Notes: a model not told the origin generated them from the sequence alone. A DNA stretch of 64,000 bases from Streptomyces coelicoflavus (GCF_003112555.1 NZ_BEWB01000007.1:372001-436000); one strand, 5' to 3'; counted from the first letter of the stretch, positions 53,262 to 62,581 are shown. Numbers and translations are program-made.

Positions 53262-55192
53262 CGCAGCTCCAGCACCGCGACGCCGTACGCGTCGAGCGGC
53301 ACGTCCTCGACCGGTGTGCCGTCGGCGAGGCCGTGCAGCTTGCCCTCGGTGGCGGGACGGACGACGAGCGGCTCGGGGCTCTGGCTGACCAGCCACACGA
53401 AACGGCGGCCGTCGGTGTGGTCGAGGACGTCCGCCGAGACGTGCGGATCGGCGACCGTGACGGGCCGCCGCACGCCCGCCACCTGGGCCAGCGCGGCGTA
53501 GAGACGGTGCGTGGCCTCGGGGTTGACGCGTGCCGTGCGGGCCGCCATGTGCTCCAGCGGATACGTGGCCAGCACCGTCCGGCCCGCCCCGGTGTCGTTC
53601 ACGATCAGGGCCGGCCGTCCGTGGGCGTCCACCGCGACGACCCGGCCCGCGCGCGGTACGACCGGAAGGTAGGCCCGGCTGTCCTCGTTCCCGGCGACCG
53701 GGAAGCGCAGCACCTCCCCGGCGCGCAGGTCGCCGAGGTCCTCGGTGAACGTCATCTCCAGCACGGCGTCCCCGATCGGCTCGGCGACGCCGTAGGACAG
53801 CTGCGACTCGACGCCGAAGAGCCCGTCGAGGTCGTCGAACCAGGGGCCGCGCGTGGCCGGGTGCTCGCCGGAGCAGAACGACAGGTACACGGTGGCGCCC
53901 TCGGCGGCCCGGCGGGCCAGCTCCCTGCGGGTACGGGTGGTGAGCTGCCGGGTGGCGGGGAGCAGGTAGAGCGACGCCTCGCCCGGTAGCCCGTCCGCCT
54001 CGCGGGTGAGGGCCACCGGCAGGTCGGCGGCGCGCGCGGTGACGTAACCCTGGTGCAGGGACGTGAAGATGAGCGGCCGGTCGGCGGGGCGGCTGTAGGG
54101 GTAGCCCCGTTCGAGGAAGGCGGGGACGACCAGTGCGGCGTCGGCGTCCGAGCGGCCGCAGCGCGGGAAGTCCACCGCCTTCAGCACCCCGGCGAAGGCG
54201 GCCAGTTCCCGCAGCGGCTCCTTGGGCGCCCCGGTGGCGTCGGTGATGCCGAAGTGCATCTCGAAGGGGTGGTGGTCGTAGGGGGACTGGTCCCACAGGT
54301 CGTCGTAGTCGGTGTTGTTCCAGGCGAGCCAGCCGGTAGCGCCGCCCAGCAGCGAGTTGTGCAGGGTCTGCCGGTAGTACACGCCCGCGTTGGCGGCCGA
54401 GACGGTGTCCGTGGACAGCCCGAACTCCTCCAGCACGACGGGCTGTCCGGTCACCGAGGCCAGCTCGCACTCGAAGGCGGCCCGGTAGTGCTGGCGCGGC
54501 CGGTCGGTGTCCGAGCGGTACACGTGCGGTCCCACGAAGTCGACGTACTCGGCCGTCTCCCGCAGCGAGAAGCCGTTGTCGCGGCCGGTGACCTCGATGC
54601 CCCACGCGCCGTCGCCCAGCGACACCGGCTGCGTCGCGCCCGTCGCCCGCACCGCGTTGCACATGGCCTGGGCCCACGCGGTCACCACGTCCGAGGACGG
54701 CGGGTCGACCTGGTAGATGCGCCCGTACCCGGGCATCTCGTTGGTGATCAGCCAGCCCGTCACCGCCGGGTGGTCCTTGAAGCGCCGCGCCATGCGCGAC
54801 ACGAACCACGCCTGGCGGCCCACCATCCACACGTCCTCGTACAGGTCGCGGCCGCCGCGCCAGACGGGGTCCCAGTTCTCGCCGGACATGTGGCCGACGA
54901 TGAACGTCGGTATGGTCCCCATGCCCGTCTCCACGTGGGCGTCGAGGAAGTCCTCGAACCGCGCGCACAGTTCGTCGTCGATCCGGTCGGGCTCCGGGTG
55001 GAAGTCCGGCCAGTAGAAGAAAGAACGGGTCGTGTTCAGGCCGTGGCCGGCGAGCACACGCAGTTCGTCACGGACGATCGCCGGGTCGTAGTTCCGCCAC
55101 ATCAGCGGGCCGCCGGTGCGGGACCAGAAGTTGGCGCCGAGCCAGGGCAGGACGTCGGGCTGGTGGGTGAGCTGGGCGCTGTGGCGTCGCAT
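53258..55192 (-). CDS. GH5-like TIM-barrel glycosidase with C-terminal domains
   Basis: Protein of 644 residues. Catalytic acid/base Glu is in W-L-I-T-N-E-M-P-G and nucleophile Glu in V-V-L-E-E-F-G-L, the clan GH-A pattern of GH5 beta-mannosidases and related enzymes. About 250 C-terminal residues follow with a GATase-like fold (A-A-E-G-A-T-V-Y-L-S-F) and a beta domain. No signal peptide is seen. ATG 55192 fits the conserved start. A hairpin at 55229-55251 separates it from the LacI gene upstream. Confidence 0.87.
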   Translation of the reverse strand: MRRHSAQLTHQPDVLPWLGANFWSRTGGPLMWRNYDPAIVRDELRVLAGHGLNTTRSFFYWPDFHPEPDRIDDELCARFEDFLDAHVETGMGTIPTFIVGHMSGENWDPVWRGGRDLYEDVWMVGRQAWFVSRMARRFKDHPAVTGWLITNEMPGYGRIYQVDPPSSDVVTAWAQAMCNAVRATGATQPVSLGDGAWGIEVTGRDNGFSLRETAEYVDFVGPHVYRSDTDRPRQHYRAAFECELASVTGQPVVLEEFGLSTDTVSAANAGVYYRQTLHNSLLGGATGWLAWNNTDYDDLWDQSPYDHHPFEMHFGITDATGAPKEPLRELAAFAGVLKAVDFPRCGRSDADAALVVPAFLERGYPYSRPADRPLIFTSLHQGYVTARAADLPVALTREADGLPGEASLYLLPATRQLTTRTRRELARRAAEGATVYLSFCSGEHPATRGPWFDDLDGLFGVESQLSYGVAEPIGDAVLEMTFTEDLGDLRAGEVLRFPVAGNEDSRAYLPVVPRAGRVVAVDAHGRPALIVNDTGAGRTVLATYPLEHMAARTARVNPEATHRLYAALAQVAGVRRPVTVADPHVSADVLDHTDGRRFVWLVSQSPEPLVVRPATEGKLHGLADGTPVEDVPLDAYGVAVLELR

Positions 55193-55228
55193 GGTCCTTC
55201 TCGGGTGGTGGGGGTGCGGATGGTGCGT

Positions 55229-55251
55229 GGCCGCGGCGGCGTGCCGCGGCC
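55229..55251 (-). terminator. Hairpin between LacI and GH5-like genes
   Basis: Perfect 9-bp stem GGCCGCGGC / GCCGCGGCC with a 5-base loop, between the LacI stop and the GH5-like start. It may attenuate transcription into the glycosidase genes. Confidence 0.6.
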
Positions 55252-55260
55252 GGGTGGTGG

Positions 55261-56304
55261 TCAGGCGGGAGCGGGCCCCGTCGACTCGCGTACGACCAGG
55301 CGCGGCCGTTCGGCGAGGGCGGCGTCCTCGACCTCCTCGCCGCACAGGGCGAGCAGCATGCGGGCGGCGGCCGCGCCCACCCGCTGCACCTGCTGGTCGA
55401 CCGTGGTCAGCCGGGGGTGGAGCCAGCTGCCGAGCGGCAGGTTGTCGTAGCCGACGACGGACACGTCCCGGGGCACGGTCAGTCCGGCGCGCTGCGCGGT
55501 GCCGATGCCGCAGACCGCCATCGAGTCGTTGGCGTACACGATCGCGGTGGGCCGGTCGGCCGAGCCGAGGAGCGCCTCGGTGGCTCCCACGGCGCGCCGC
55601 TCGCTGAAGTCGGTGGGCAGCACCGCGAACGGGCGCAGCCCCGCCTCGCGCAGGGCCCCCTCGAAGGCCGCCCTGCGCACACGGGTGTGCTGGAGCTCGG
55701 GCGGCCCGCTGACGTAGGCGACGCGCCGGTGGCCGAGGCTCAGCAGGTGCGCGACGGCCTCCGCGATTCCCGCGCCCTGGTCGCGCAGTCCGACGCGCGG
55801 CACGACGGCCGTGCCGTCGGGCGAACCGAGCAGCACCGCGGGAAGCCCGAGCCGGGCGAGCAGCGCGGGCCGGGCGTCGTCGTCACGGGCGTCGGTGAGC
55901 ACGGCGCCGTCCACCCGGCCCTCGGCCGCGAGCCGCTCGTACAGCGCGTTCTCCTCGCGGTGACCGCTCACCAGGTGCAGCAGCAGGCCGTAGCCGCGCG
56001 GCGCCAACTCGCCCTCTATGCCGGTGATCAGCTCACTGAAGTGCGGGTCGGAGCCCAGCACGTCCGTGGGCCGCCGCACCACCAGGGCGAGGCTGCGGGT
56101 GCGGGCGTTGCGCAGCGCCGCGGCGGAGGCGCTCGGCGACCAGCCCAGCTCCAGCGCGGTGTCGAGGATCCGGCGGCGCGTCGCCTCGGACAGCCGGCCC
56201 TTGTTGTTGAAGGCCTGGGACACGGCGGCCGTCGACACCCCGGCCGCCGCCGCGACCGCCTTGATCGTGGGCCTGCGTCCGGCCCGCTCGGTGGAGACGC
56301 TCAC
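55261..56304 (-). CDS. LacI-family transcriptional regulator
   Basis: Protein of 347 residues: N-terminal LacI helix-turn-helix (T-I-K-A-V-A-A-A-A-G-V-S-T-A-A-V-S-Q-A-F-N) with hinge helix, then a sugar-binding regulatory domain. GTG 56304 overlaps the upstream permease stop (GTGA). It should repress the transporter/glycosidase unit through the palindrome at 59474-59488. Confidence 0.93.
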   Translation of the reverse strand: MSVSTERAGRRPTIKAVAAAAGVSTAAVSQAFNNKGRLSEATRRRILDTALELGWSPSASAAALRNARTRSLALVVRRPTDVLGSDPHFSELITGIEGELAPRGYGLLLHLVSGHREENALYERLAAEGRVDGAVLTDARDDDARPALLARLGLPAVLLGSPDGTAVVPRVGLRDQGAGIAEAVAHLLSLGHRRVAYVSGPPELQHTRVRRAAFEGALREAGLRPFAVLPTDFSERRAVGATEALLGSADRPTAIVYANDSMAVCGIGTAQRAGLTVPRDVSVVGYDNLPLGSWLHPRLTTVDQQVQRVGAAAARMLLALCGEEVEDAALAERPRLVVRESTGPAPA

Positions 56305-57128
56305 ATCTTCACCGCCCCGCTGACCAGGGCCTGCTGCATGCGCTTCTGGAGCAGGGTGTAGACGACCCACACCGGTACCAGCGTCAGCACCGTGCCCGCC
56401 GTCAGCACGCCGTAGTCCGTGCCGGTGATCGACTTCAGCGTGGGCAGGGCCACCTGGACCGTGCGCTGCGCCGGGTCGGGGCCGATGATGACCAGCGAGT
56501 ACAGGTACTCGTTCCAGAAGGTCAGGAAGTTCAGCAGCAGCACGGTGGCGATGCCCGGCAGGCACATCGGCGTGTACACGTGCCGCAGCACCGCGAAGGT
56601 GGACGCCCCGTCCAGCCGGGCGGCCTCCTCCATCTCCGGCGGGATGGTGCGCATGAACTGCACCAGGATCACCACCGACAGCGGCAGCGCCGTCGCCGGC
56701 AGGAACAACACCATGAAGATCCGGGTGTGGAACAGCCCGGTGGCCGCCGCGAGCAGGAAGGTGGGGAAGAGTGCCGCGAACGTCGGGATCAGGAAGCCGA
56801 GCGAGAAGACCTTCTCGACGACACCCGCCAGCCGCCCGGTCGAACGCGCCAGCGCGAACGAGGCGGGGATCGCCAGCAGCAGGGTCAGCGCCAGCGAGAA
56901 CACCGTCACCAGCGCCGAGTTAACGACCGCGAGCCCGAGGTCGGCGCTCTCGAAGGCCGTACGGAAGTTGCCGAACCCCAGGGAGGACGGCGGGGCGAAG
57001 GGGTGCGCGAAGATCTCGTCGTTCGACTTGAACGCCGAGGCGAGGAAGTAGTACAGCGGGACGACGAGCAGCACCGCGTACGTCCACACCAGGATGTGGG
57101 CCGGGAGCCAGCGCTTGCCGAGCTTCAT
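56301..57128 (-). CDS. Carbohydrate ABC transporter permease (MalG type)
   Basis: Protein of 275 residues with about six membrane segments and the EAA loop M-E-E-A-A-R-L-D-G-A-S-x-x-x-x-x-R-H-V-Y-x-P. It is the second permease of a CUT1-type sugar importer. ATG 57128; the longer frame extends into the upstream permease and is not credible. It lies 14 bp after permease 1 and overlaps the LacI gene. Confidence 0.93.
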   Translation of the reverse strand: MKLGKRWLPAHILVWTYAVLLVVPLYYFLASAFKSNDEIFAHPFAPPSSLGFGNFRTAFESADLGLAVVNSALVTVFSLALTLLLAIPASFALARSTGRLAGVVEKVFSLGFLIPTFAALFPTFLLAAATGLFHTRIFMVLFLPATALPLSVVILVQFMRTIPPEMEEAARLDGASTFAVLRHVYTPMCLPGIATVLLLNFLTFWNEYLYSLVIIGPDPAQRTVQVALPTLKSITGTDYGVLTAGTVLTLVPVWVVYTLLQKRMQQALVSGAVKM

Positions 57129-57142
57129 CAGTGCTGCTCCGA

Positions 57143-58084
57143 TCAGTAGTTCTGGCGGAAGACGCGGCGGATCGTCAGCAGCCCGACGAGTCCGGCGAGG
57201 AAGAGGAGGACGCCGACGGTCTGGCTGTAGCCGAGGTCGGCGGCGATGAACGCCTTCTGGTAGACGAGGAACGACAGCGTCGTCGACGACGTTCCGGGCC
57301 CGCCCTGCGTGAGCAGCAGTACGTGCTGCGCGGAGCCGAACAGCGTCCACAGGAACTGGAGCATCGTCACCACGCCCACGTAGTCGCGGATGACGGGGAA
57401 GTGGACCGACCACATCGTCCGCCAGTGCCCCGCCCCGTCCAGCTGCGCGGCCTCGCCCAGCTCGTCCGGCACACTGCCCAGCCGGGCGGCGAACAGTACG
57501 GCGGTGAACCCGATGCCGGCCCAGATGTCCAGGGCGATCAGACATGCCAGCGCCGTCGACGGCGAGGCCAGCCAGGCGTCGGCCAGGGAGCCGAGACCGA
57601 TGCCCTCCAGCCCGCCGTTGACCAGGCCGTCCGGGGACAGGGCCGCGTAGAAGACCATCGCCTTCGCGGGCGTCGAGATCAGCCCCGGGATGAAGAGCAG
57701 ATACCGGATGACCCGGTGGCCGGGCGGCCGCTGGGCGACGTAGTACCCCAGCATGAACGCGCAGACGATCATCACCGGGACGGCGACGGCCAGTTGCACG
57801 GCGGTGTTGCGGACCGCGTCCCAGAACACCGGGTCGTCCAGCACCACCCGGACGTTGTCCAGGCCGGCGAAGGACACCGGCTGGAGCATGCCCGGCCAGT
57901 GCAGGGCCGCGATCACGAAGATCGCGAGCAGCGGCCCGACCATGAAGACCAGGTACCACACCAGCGCGGGCACCGCGAGGACGGTGCCGCCCTGCCGGGG
58001 CCGGCGCGCGGCCGGGGCGGGGGAGGATGGCGGGGCGGAGCTCGGGGCCGCGCTCCCGCCCGGCGTCGTCGTGAGCGTCGTCAT
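57143..58084 (-). CDS. Carbohydrate ABC transporter permease (MalF/UgpA type)
   Basis: Protein of 313 residues. A cytoplasmic Pro/Ala-rich N-terminus of about 30 residues precedes six membrane segments. The EAA motif reads L-G-E-A-A-Q-L-D-G-A-G-x-W-x-x-x-W-x-V-H-F-P. Forms the importer core with permease 2 and the binding lipoprotein. No ATPase gene is in this unit; CUT1 systems in Streptomyces often share MsiK, encoded elsewhere (established for other systems, inferred here). Confidence 0.93.
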   Translation of the reverse strand: MTTLTTTPGGSAAPSSAPPSSPAPAARRPRQGGTVLAVPALVWYLVFMVGPLLAIFVIAALHWPGMLQPVSFAGLDNVRVVLDDPVFWDAVRNTAVQLAVAVPVMIVCAFMLGYYVAQRPPGHRVIRYLLFIPGLISTPAKAMVFYAALSPDGLVNGGLEGIGLGSLADAWLASPSTALACLIALDIWAGIGFTAVLFAARLGSVPDELGEAAQLDGAGHWRTMWSVHFPVIRDYVGVVTMLQFLWTLFGSAQHVLLLTQGGPGTSSTTLSFLVYQKAFIAADLGYSQTVGVLLFLAGLVGLLTIRRVFRQNY

Positions 58085-58160
58085 GCGGTGACTCCCGGAG
58101 AACGGGTGGGACGGGGGAGGGGGACGGAGGGGACAGCCGTACCGGAGGCGGACGGGCGGC

Positions 58161-59450
58161 TCATACGGACCGGTACGCGGACTCGAGGGCGGCGCGCACC
58201 CGGGCCGGGCTGGTGCCGCGGGTGAACGACGTGCTGGTCGCGGTGATCAGCGGTTGCGCGGCGGCGGGCGGCACGTACACGTCGGGCAGCAGCACCTGGC
58301 TCACCTCGGAGCCGAGCCGCTGGGCCGCCCCGACCAGCGGGAAGCCGGTGGAGACGGCGTCCGTGCGCAGGGCCATGTCCCGGCCGCTCTCGGTGACGAA
58401 CCGGGCCACGACGTCCTCGCGGTACATGAACCGCAGGAACTTCTCGACCTGCTCGATCTTCCGGACGCCGTTGGGGCTGATCCAGAAGCCGATGAGGGTG
58501 TAGGCGCGGATGACGGTCGGACCGTCGTGCGCCGCCCCGTCCGCGAGTGGCCAGCCGCCGACCTCCGTGTGCCGGGCCACCTTCTCGGGCACCTTGGCCA
58601 GCGCGGAGGACATCGCCGACTGCACGGCCGCCTCCTCGGTGTTGAACTGCGTGGTCATCGAGTCGGAGGTGAGGCCCTGGGCCTTGTCCGCGAACACACC
58701 GGCGTCGCGCAGGTGCGTGAAGTACTCGATGCCCCGGCGTGCGCCGCGACCGCCGAAGTCCCCCGTGGAGTAGACGTGCCGGGCCTCGTCCTGGGACAGG
58801 AACGTCTGGATGATCTGCGCCAGCAGCTTCTGGCCGGTCCAGTCGTTGCCGCCCACGGTCACCGGGGCGATGCCCTTGGCGCGCAGCCTGCGGGCCGCGG
58901 CGATCAGCTCGTCCCCCGTGGTGGGGATGTCGCCGACCCCGGCCCGGTCCAGCAGGGCGCGGTTGAAGGCGACGGGCCAGTTGGTGGCGAAGTAGGGGAA
59001 GGCCCGGACGCGGCCCTCGTCGTCCGTCCAGTCGGCCAGCGCGGCGGGCAGGACGCGCCCGCGCAGCCCCCAGTCGTCGAGGTAGGGCTTGACGTCCACG
59101 GTCGCGCCGACGTCCGTCCAGGCCAGCGTCTTGTCGTACAGGTTGACCATCACGACGTCGGCCTCCTTGCGGGCCAGCCGTGAGGTCTCGTAGACCTGCG
59201 CGAGGTCGTCGCCGTTGATCAGGTTCTTGACCTTCACCCCCGGGTTCTCCTCGCGGAAGCGGTCCACGGCCGCGAGGTACGTGGGGGAGCCCGGCGCGGT
59301 GGTGCCGAGCTGGGTGTGGACGACGAGGGTGTCCGGGTCGGAGTCCGCCGACGCCAGCGACGAGCAGCCGGACAGAGCGGGCAGGGCAGCGGCCGCGGCC
59401 AGACCGGAACCAGCGGCGAGCAGGTCGCGCCGTGTCAGCGATGAGCGCAC
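58161..59450 (-). CDS. Sugar-binding lipoprotein (extracellular solute-binding family 1)
   Basis: Protein of 429 residues. N-terminus L-T-R-R-D-L-L-A-A-G (Tat-like) leads to the lipobox L-S-G-C, so a Tat-exported lipoprotein is likely. The rest fits family 1 sugar-binding proteins, with an early segment Y-L-A-A-V-D-R-F-R-E-E-N-P-G-V-K-V. GTG 59450 has GGAG nine bases upstream. First gene of the importer operon, directly downstream of the LacI-type operator. The sugar is unknown. Confidence 0.9.
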   Translation of the reverse strand: MRSSLTRRDLLAAGSGLAAAAALPALSGCSSLASADSDPDTLVVHTQLGTTAPGSPTYLAAVDRFREENPGVKVKNLINGDDLAQVYETSRLARKEADVVMVNLYDKTLAWTDVGATVDVKPYLDDWGLRGRVLPAALADWTDDEGRVRAFPYFATNWPVAFNRALLDRAGVGDIPTTGDELIAAARRLRAKGIAPVTVGGNDWTGQKLLAQIIQTFLSQDEARHVYSTGDFGGRGARRGIEYFTHLRDAGVFADKAQGLTSDSMTTQFNTEEAAVQSAMSSALAKVPEKVARHTEVGGWPLADGAAHDGPTVIRAYTLIGFWISPNGVRKIEQVEKFLRFMYREDVVARFVTESGRDMALRTDAVSTGFPLVGAAQRLGSEVSQVLLPDVYVPPAAAQPLITATSTSFTRGTSPARVRAALESAYRSV

Positions 59451-59473
59451 AGGGGTGGTCTCCAACCAAGCGG

Positions 59474-59488
59474 TTAACGATTGGTTAA
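59474..59488. promoter_or_regulatory. LacI-type operator before the sugar operon
   Basis: TTAAC-GATTG-GTTAA is a perfect 15-bp palindrome. It overlaps two direct GGTTAA copies 11 bp apart. It lies 24 bp upstream of the binding-protein start. The AT-rich core stands out from the surrounding GC-rich DNA. Confidence 0.75.
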
Positions 59489-59593
59489 TCGATGTACCTC
59501 GTAAGGTGCGAGGACTGTATGGAGTGTCGGGACCACGGTCAAGGGGGTGGCGCGGGGAGATTTCCGACCCGTGCCCGCACGCGGACCGCCTGG

Positions 59594-60493
59594 TCAGGCC
59601 GTCGCCGCGTCCTCGACGGTCACGCCCAGTCCCTCGGCCACCCTCGTCAGGGCCGGCCCCAGCGGGAGCGCGATCCGGGTGACGGCCAGCCGGTCCCCGC
59701 GGGTGGCGTCCCGGTTGACGATCAGCACCGGCTTGCCCGCCCCGGCCGCCTGGCGGACGAAGCGGAGCCCGGACATCACCGTCAGCGAGGAGCCGAGGAC
59801 CAGCAGCGAGGACGCTTCGCGCACCAGCTCGCGGCAGTGCTCGACGCGGCCCGGCGGCACGTTCTCGCCGAAGAACACCACGTCCGGCTTGAGGATGCCG
59901 CCGCAGACCGTGCAGGGCAGCACCCGGAAGTCCCCGACCTGCGCGTCGGTGAGGTCGGCGTCGCCGTCCGGATTGATGCCGGCGGCCACCGGCGAGAAGC
60001 CCGGGTTGGCCTCCTCCAGCCGCCGGGCGAGTTCGCGGCGCGCGCTGAGGACACCGCACGACAGACAGACGACCCGGTCCAGGCTGCCGTGGAGCTCCAC
60101 GACGTCCTCGCTGCCCGCGGCCTGGTGCAGACCGTCGACGTTCTGCGTGATCACACCGGTGAGCAGGCCGTGCCGCGCGAACGCCGCGACCGACCGGTGC
60201 CCCGCGTTGGGCCGGGCGCGGCCGAAGGTGCGCCAGCCGAGGTGACTGCGCGCCCAGTACCGGCGGCGGGCCTCGGGGGAGCCGGTGAAGTCCTGGTAGG
60301 TCATCGGCGTGTGCCGGCTCAGGCTCCCGCCCTCGCCCCGGTAGTCGGGGATGCCCGACTCCGTGGATATGCCCGCCCCGCTCAGCACCAGGACGCCGCC
60401 CGTCCGCAGCGCGTCCGCGACCGGCTCCGGGTCCGTGGTGCCCGGCGGCAGGTCGGTTCCCGGGGTCCAGGTCAGAGTGGGCCGCATGCGCAT
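59594..60493 (-). CDS. Sirtuin-type NAD-dependent protein deacetylase (SIR2)
   Basis: Protein of 299 residues with sirtuin motifs in order: G-A-G-I-S-T-E-S-G-I-P-D-Y-R-G, T-Q-N-V-D-G-L-H, catalytic His in E-L-H-G-S, zinc cysteines C-L-S-C and C-T-V-C, and G-S-S-L-T-V. The two CxxC pairs suggest an intact structural zinc site. Substrates may include acyl-CoA synthetases or other lysine-acylated proteins. Two ATGs (60493 and 60487) are possible starts. Confidence 0.95.
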   Translation of the reverse strand: MRMRPTLTWTPGTDLPPGTTDPEPVADALRTGGVLVLSGAGISTESGIPDYRGEGGSLSRHTPMTYQDFTGSPEARRRYWARSHLGWRTFGRARPNAGHRSVAAFARHGLLTGVITQNVDGLHQAAGSEDVVELHGSLDRVVCLSCGVLSARRELARRLEEANPGFSPVAAGINPDGDADLTDAQVGDFRVLPCTVCGGILKPDVVFFGENVPPGRVEHCRELVREASSLLVLGSSLTVMSGLRFVRQAAGAGKPVLIVNRDATRGDRLAVTRIALPLGPALTRVAEGLGVTVEDAATA

Positions 60494-60650
60494 GCGGCAA
60501 GGGTACGGAACGCGCCGCCGTCCCGGGCCCGGCGGGCTGCGGAACCCGGACGGCTCCGCATGACCTTTTCCGCCCCGGGTGACAGACTTGCACTGTCCAG
60601 GGGGCCGAGAGGCGTCTGCCGGGAGAGGCGGCCTGGCGGGGAGTGGTCCG

Positions 60651-61481
60651 ATGTTCCGCAAGCGTCCCGCACCCGACGGTGAAGAGTTGCTCGACCGGCT
60701 GGCCTCGCTGACCACACAGGCGAGGGAGCTGGCCGAGCTGCGGCGGTCACAGGTGGAGCTGGCGATCGCCCTCCAGCGCGACATGCTCCCCGCGGACCTG
60801 CCCTCCGTACCCGGTATCCACCTGGCCGCCTGCTACTCGCCCGCGTACGCCGGACTCAACGTGGGCGGCGACTGGTACGACGCCTTCACCCTCCCCGACG
60901 GCCGTATCGGCCTCTCCGTCGGAGACGTGCAGGGGCACGCCATCGACGCGGCCGCCTTCATGGGCCAGGTGAGGGTCGGCCTGCGGGCGCTCGCCTCGGT
61001 CACCAGTGAACCCGGCGACCTCCTCGCCTGCACGAACGAACTGGTCCTCTCCCTCAACAAGGACCTGTTCGCCACCTGCACCTTCATGCGCTACGACCCG
61101 GCGACCGGCCTCCTGGAGAGCGCCCGGGCCGGCCACATCCCGTGCGTCCGGGCCACCGCGGACGGCAGGGCGGAGGTCTGCCGGGACGAGGGCGGACCGC
61201 CGCTGGGCGTCCTGGAGGGCGCCGACTATCCGGTGACCCGGTACCGGCTGGGCACGGGCGGGGTCTTCGTCCTGGTCACGGACGGCGTGGTGGAGGGCCC
61301 GTCACTCAGCGTCGACGAAGGTCTGGAACGGGTGGTGCGGCTGGCGAGCCTCGCCGCCGCCGTCGGCATGGAGGCACACGCGCTGGCCGCCGCCGTGCTC
61401 AAGAACGCCGCGCTGATCGGGCACGAGGACGACGCGGCCGTGCTCGTCGTCGGCCACGACGGGCGCTCCGTTACGCCGTAG
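60651..61481 (+). CDS. PP2C-type SpoIIE phosphatase (RsbU-like) without sensor domain
   Basis: Protein of 276 residues. A short N-terminal coiled coil (L-L-D-R-L-A-S-L-T-T-Q-A-R-E-L-A) leads into the SpoIIE domain: V-G-G-D-W-Y-D, G-D-V-Q-G-H-G-like (G-D-V-Q-G-H-A-I-D-A-A), V-T-D-G-V-V-E and H-E-D-D-A-A. Such enzymes dephosphorylate anti-anti-sigma factors. It has no PAS, GAF or membrane sensor of its own. The MASE1 gene follows 50 bp downstream. ATG 60651 starts the helical region. Confidence 0.93.
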   Translation: MFRKRPAPDGEELLDRLASLTTQARELAELRRSQVELAIALQRDMLPADLPSVPGIHLAACYSPAYAGLNVGGDWYDAFTLPDGRIGLSVGDVQGHAIDAAAFMGQVRVGLRALASVTSEPGDLLACTNELVLSLNKDLFATCTFMRYDPATGLLESARAGHIPCVRATADGRAEVCRDEGGPPLGVLEGADYPVTRYRLGTGGVFVLVTDGVVEGPSLSVDEGLERVVRLASLAAAVGMEAHALAAAVLKNAALIGHEDDAAVLVVGHDGRSVTP

Positions 61482-61531
61482 GGCGGGACGGCCCGCCTCC
61501 CACCTCGCCGACCCGGCGGCGCCGGTGTCTG

Positions 61532-62581
61532 ATGACTGCTGTGGTGGGTATCCGTGCATGGCCGCGACCGGTCCTCCTCGCCTGTGCGACGCTGCTGGTC
61601 GCCGGCTGCTACTACGCGGCCGGGCGGCTCGGACTGTCCCAGCAGCTGACCGCCGACGGGTCCGTCGTCACGCCCATCTGGCCGCCCACCGGCCTCGCGG
61701 TCGCCTGCCTGCTCCTGTTCGGGCCGTGGTGCGTGCCGGGCATCGCCCTGGGCGCGCTGCTGGTCATCCTCTCCCTGGGCGCTCCCGGGCCCGAGGCCGC
61801 CGGCATCGTGGCCGGCAACACCGCCGGCCCCGTCTGTGCCTGGCTGATGCTGCGCGCGGTGGGGTTCCGCGTGAGTCTGAGCCGCCTGCGGGACGGGCTG
61901 GCGCTCGTCTTCCTGGGGGCGCTGACCGCCATGCTGATCAGCTCCTGGGCGGGCGTCGGCATGCTCCTGCTGTCGGACGAGCTCCCCACCGACCATCTCG
62001 GGATCGTCTGGCTGGCCTGGTGGGTCGGAGACGCCATGGGGGTCGTCCTCGTCACCCCGCTGCTGCTCCTGCTGTACCGCGCCCGCCTGCCGCCCCCATC
62101 GGTGCGCTGGACCGAGGCCGTCGGGCTCACCGTCGTCGTGTGCGTCCTGATACCGCTGATCATGTACAGCTCGGTCAGCGTGCTGTTCCTGACGTATCCG
62201 ATCCTCATCTGGTCGGCGCTGCGCTTCCAGCTGGCGGGCGGCATCCCGTGCGCCCTCTTCGCCTCCGTCCTGGCCACCGTCGTGGCCCGGCAGGAGGCCG
62301 GCTCGTTCGGCAAGCTGACCGAGATCGAGACGATGATGAAACTCCAGGCGTTCAACGGCACCCTCGGACTGACCGCTCTCCTGCTCTCCGCGGTGATCAG
62401 CGAACAGCTGAACACCAGACGGTCGGTGGAACGGGCCTGCCACGAACTGGTCGAGGCGCTTCAGCACCTGAACGCCGGCGGCCCGGGCGGCGGCTCCGGC
62501 AGCCCCGGGCCGCCCGGAGGAGACGGCGGTGACTCCGGCGGCGGGGGCACCGCCGCCGGAGGCGGACGTCAGAAGTCGTAG
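61532..62581 (+). CDS. MASE1-type integral membrane sensor without output domain
   Basis: Protein of 349 residues: about eight to ten membrane segments with the MASE1 hallmarks I-W-P-P-T-G-L-A-V-A and P-x-x-x-G-I-A-L-G-A. It ends in a low-complexity Gly/Ser tail of about 40 residues. MASE1 domains usually sit before kinase, GGDEF or phosphatase domains, but no output domain follows here. The SpoIIE phosphatase just upstream is a plausible partner. Its last 13 bases overlap the converging RhaS-like gene. Confidence 0.85.
   Translation: MTAVVGIRAWPRPVLLACATLLVAGCYYAAGRLGLSQQLTADGSVVTPIWPPTGLAVACLLLFGPWCVPGIALGALLVILSLGAPGPEAAGIVAGNTAGPVCAWLMLRAVGFRVSLSRLRDGLALVFLGALTAMLISSWAGVGMLLLSDELPTDHLGIVWLAWWVGDAMGVVLVTPLLLLLYRARLPPPSVRWTEAVGLTVVVCVLIPLIMYSSVSVLFLTYPILIWSALRFQLAGGIPCALFASVLATVVARQEAGSFGKLTEIETMMKLQAFNGTLGLTALLLSAVISEQLNTRRSVERACHELVEALQHLNAGGPGGGSGSPGPPGGDGGDSGGGGTAAGGGRQKS

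Noticed and set aside
50517..53501. 994-codon plus-strand frame over the SIP, GH3 and GH5-like genes
   Set aside because: It spans three genes on the other strand and has no recognisable domains.
53262..54968. N-terminal extension of the GH3 frame to a 1331-residue protein
   Set aside because: The extension is an out-of-frame reading of the GH5-like gene; the real GH3 start overlaps its stop by ATGA.
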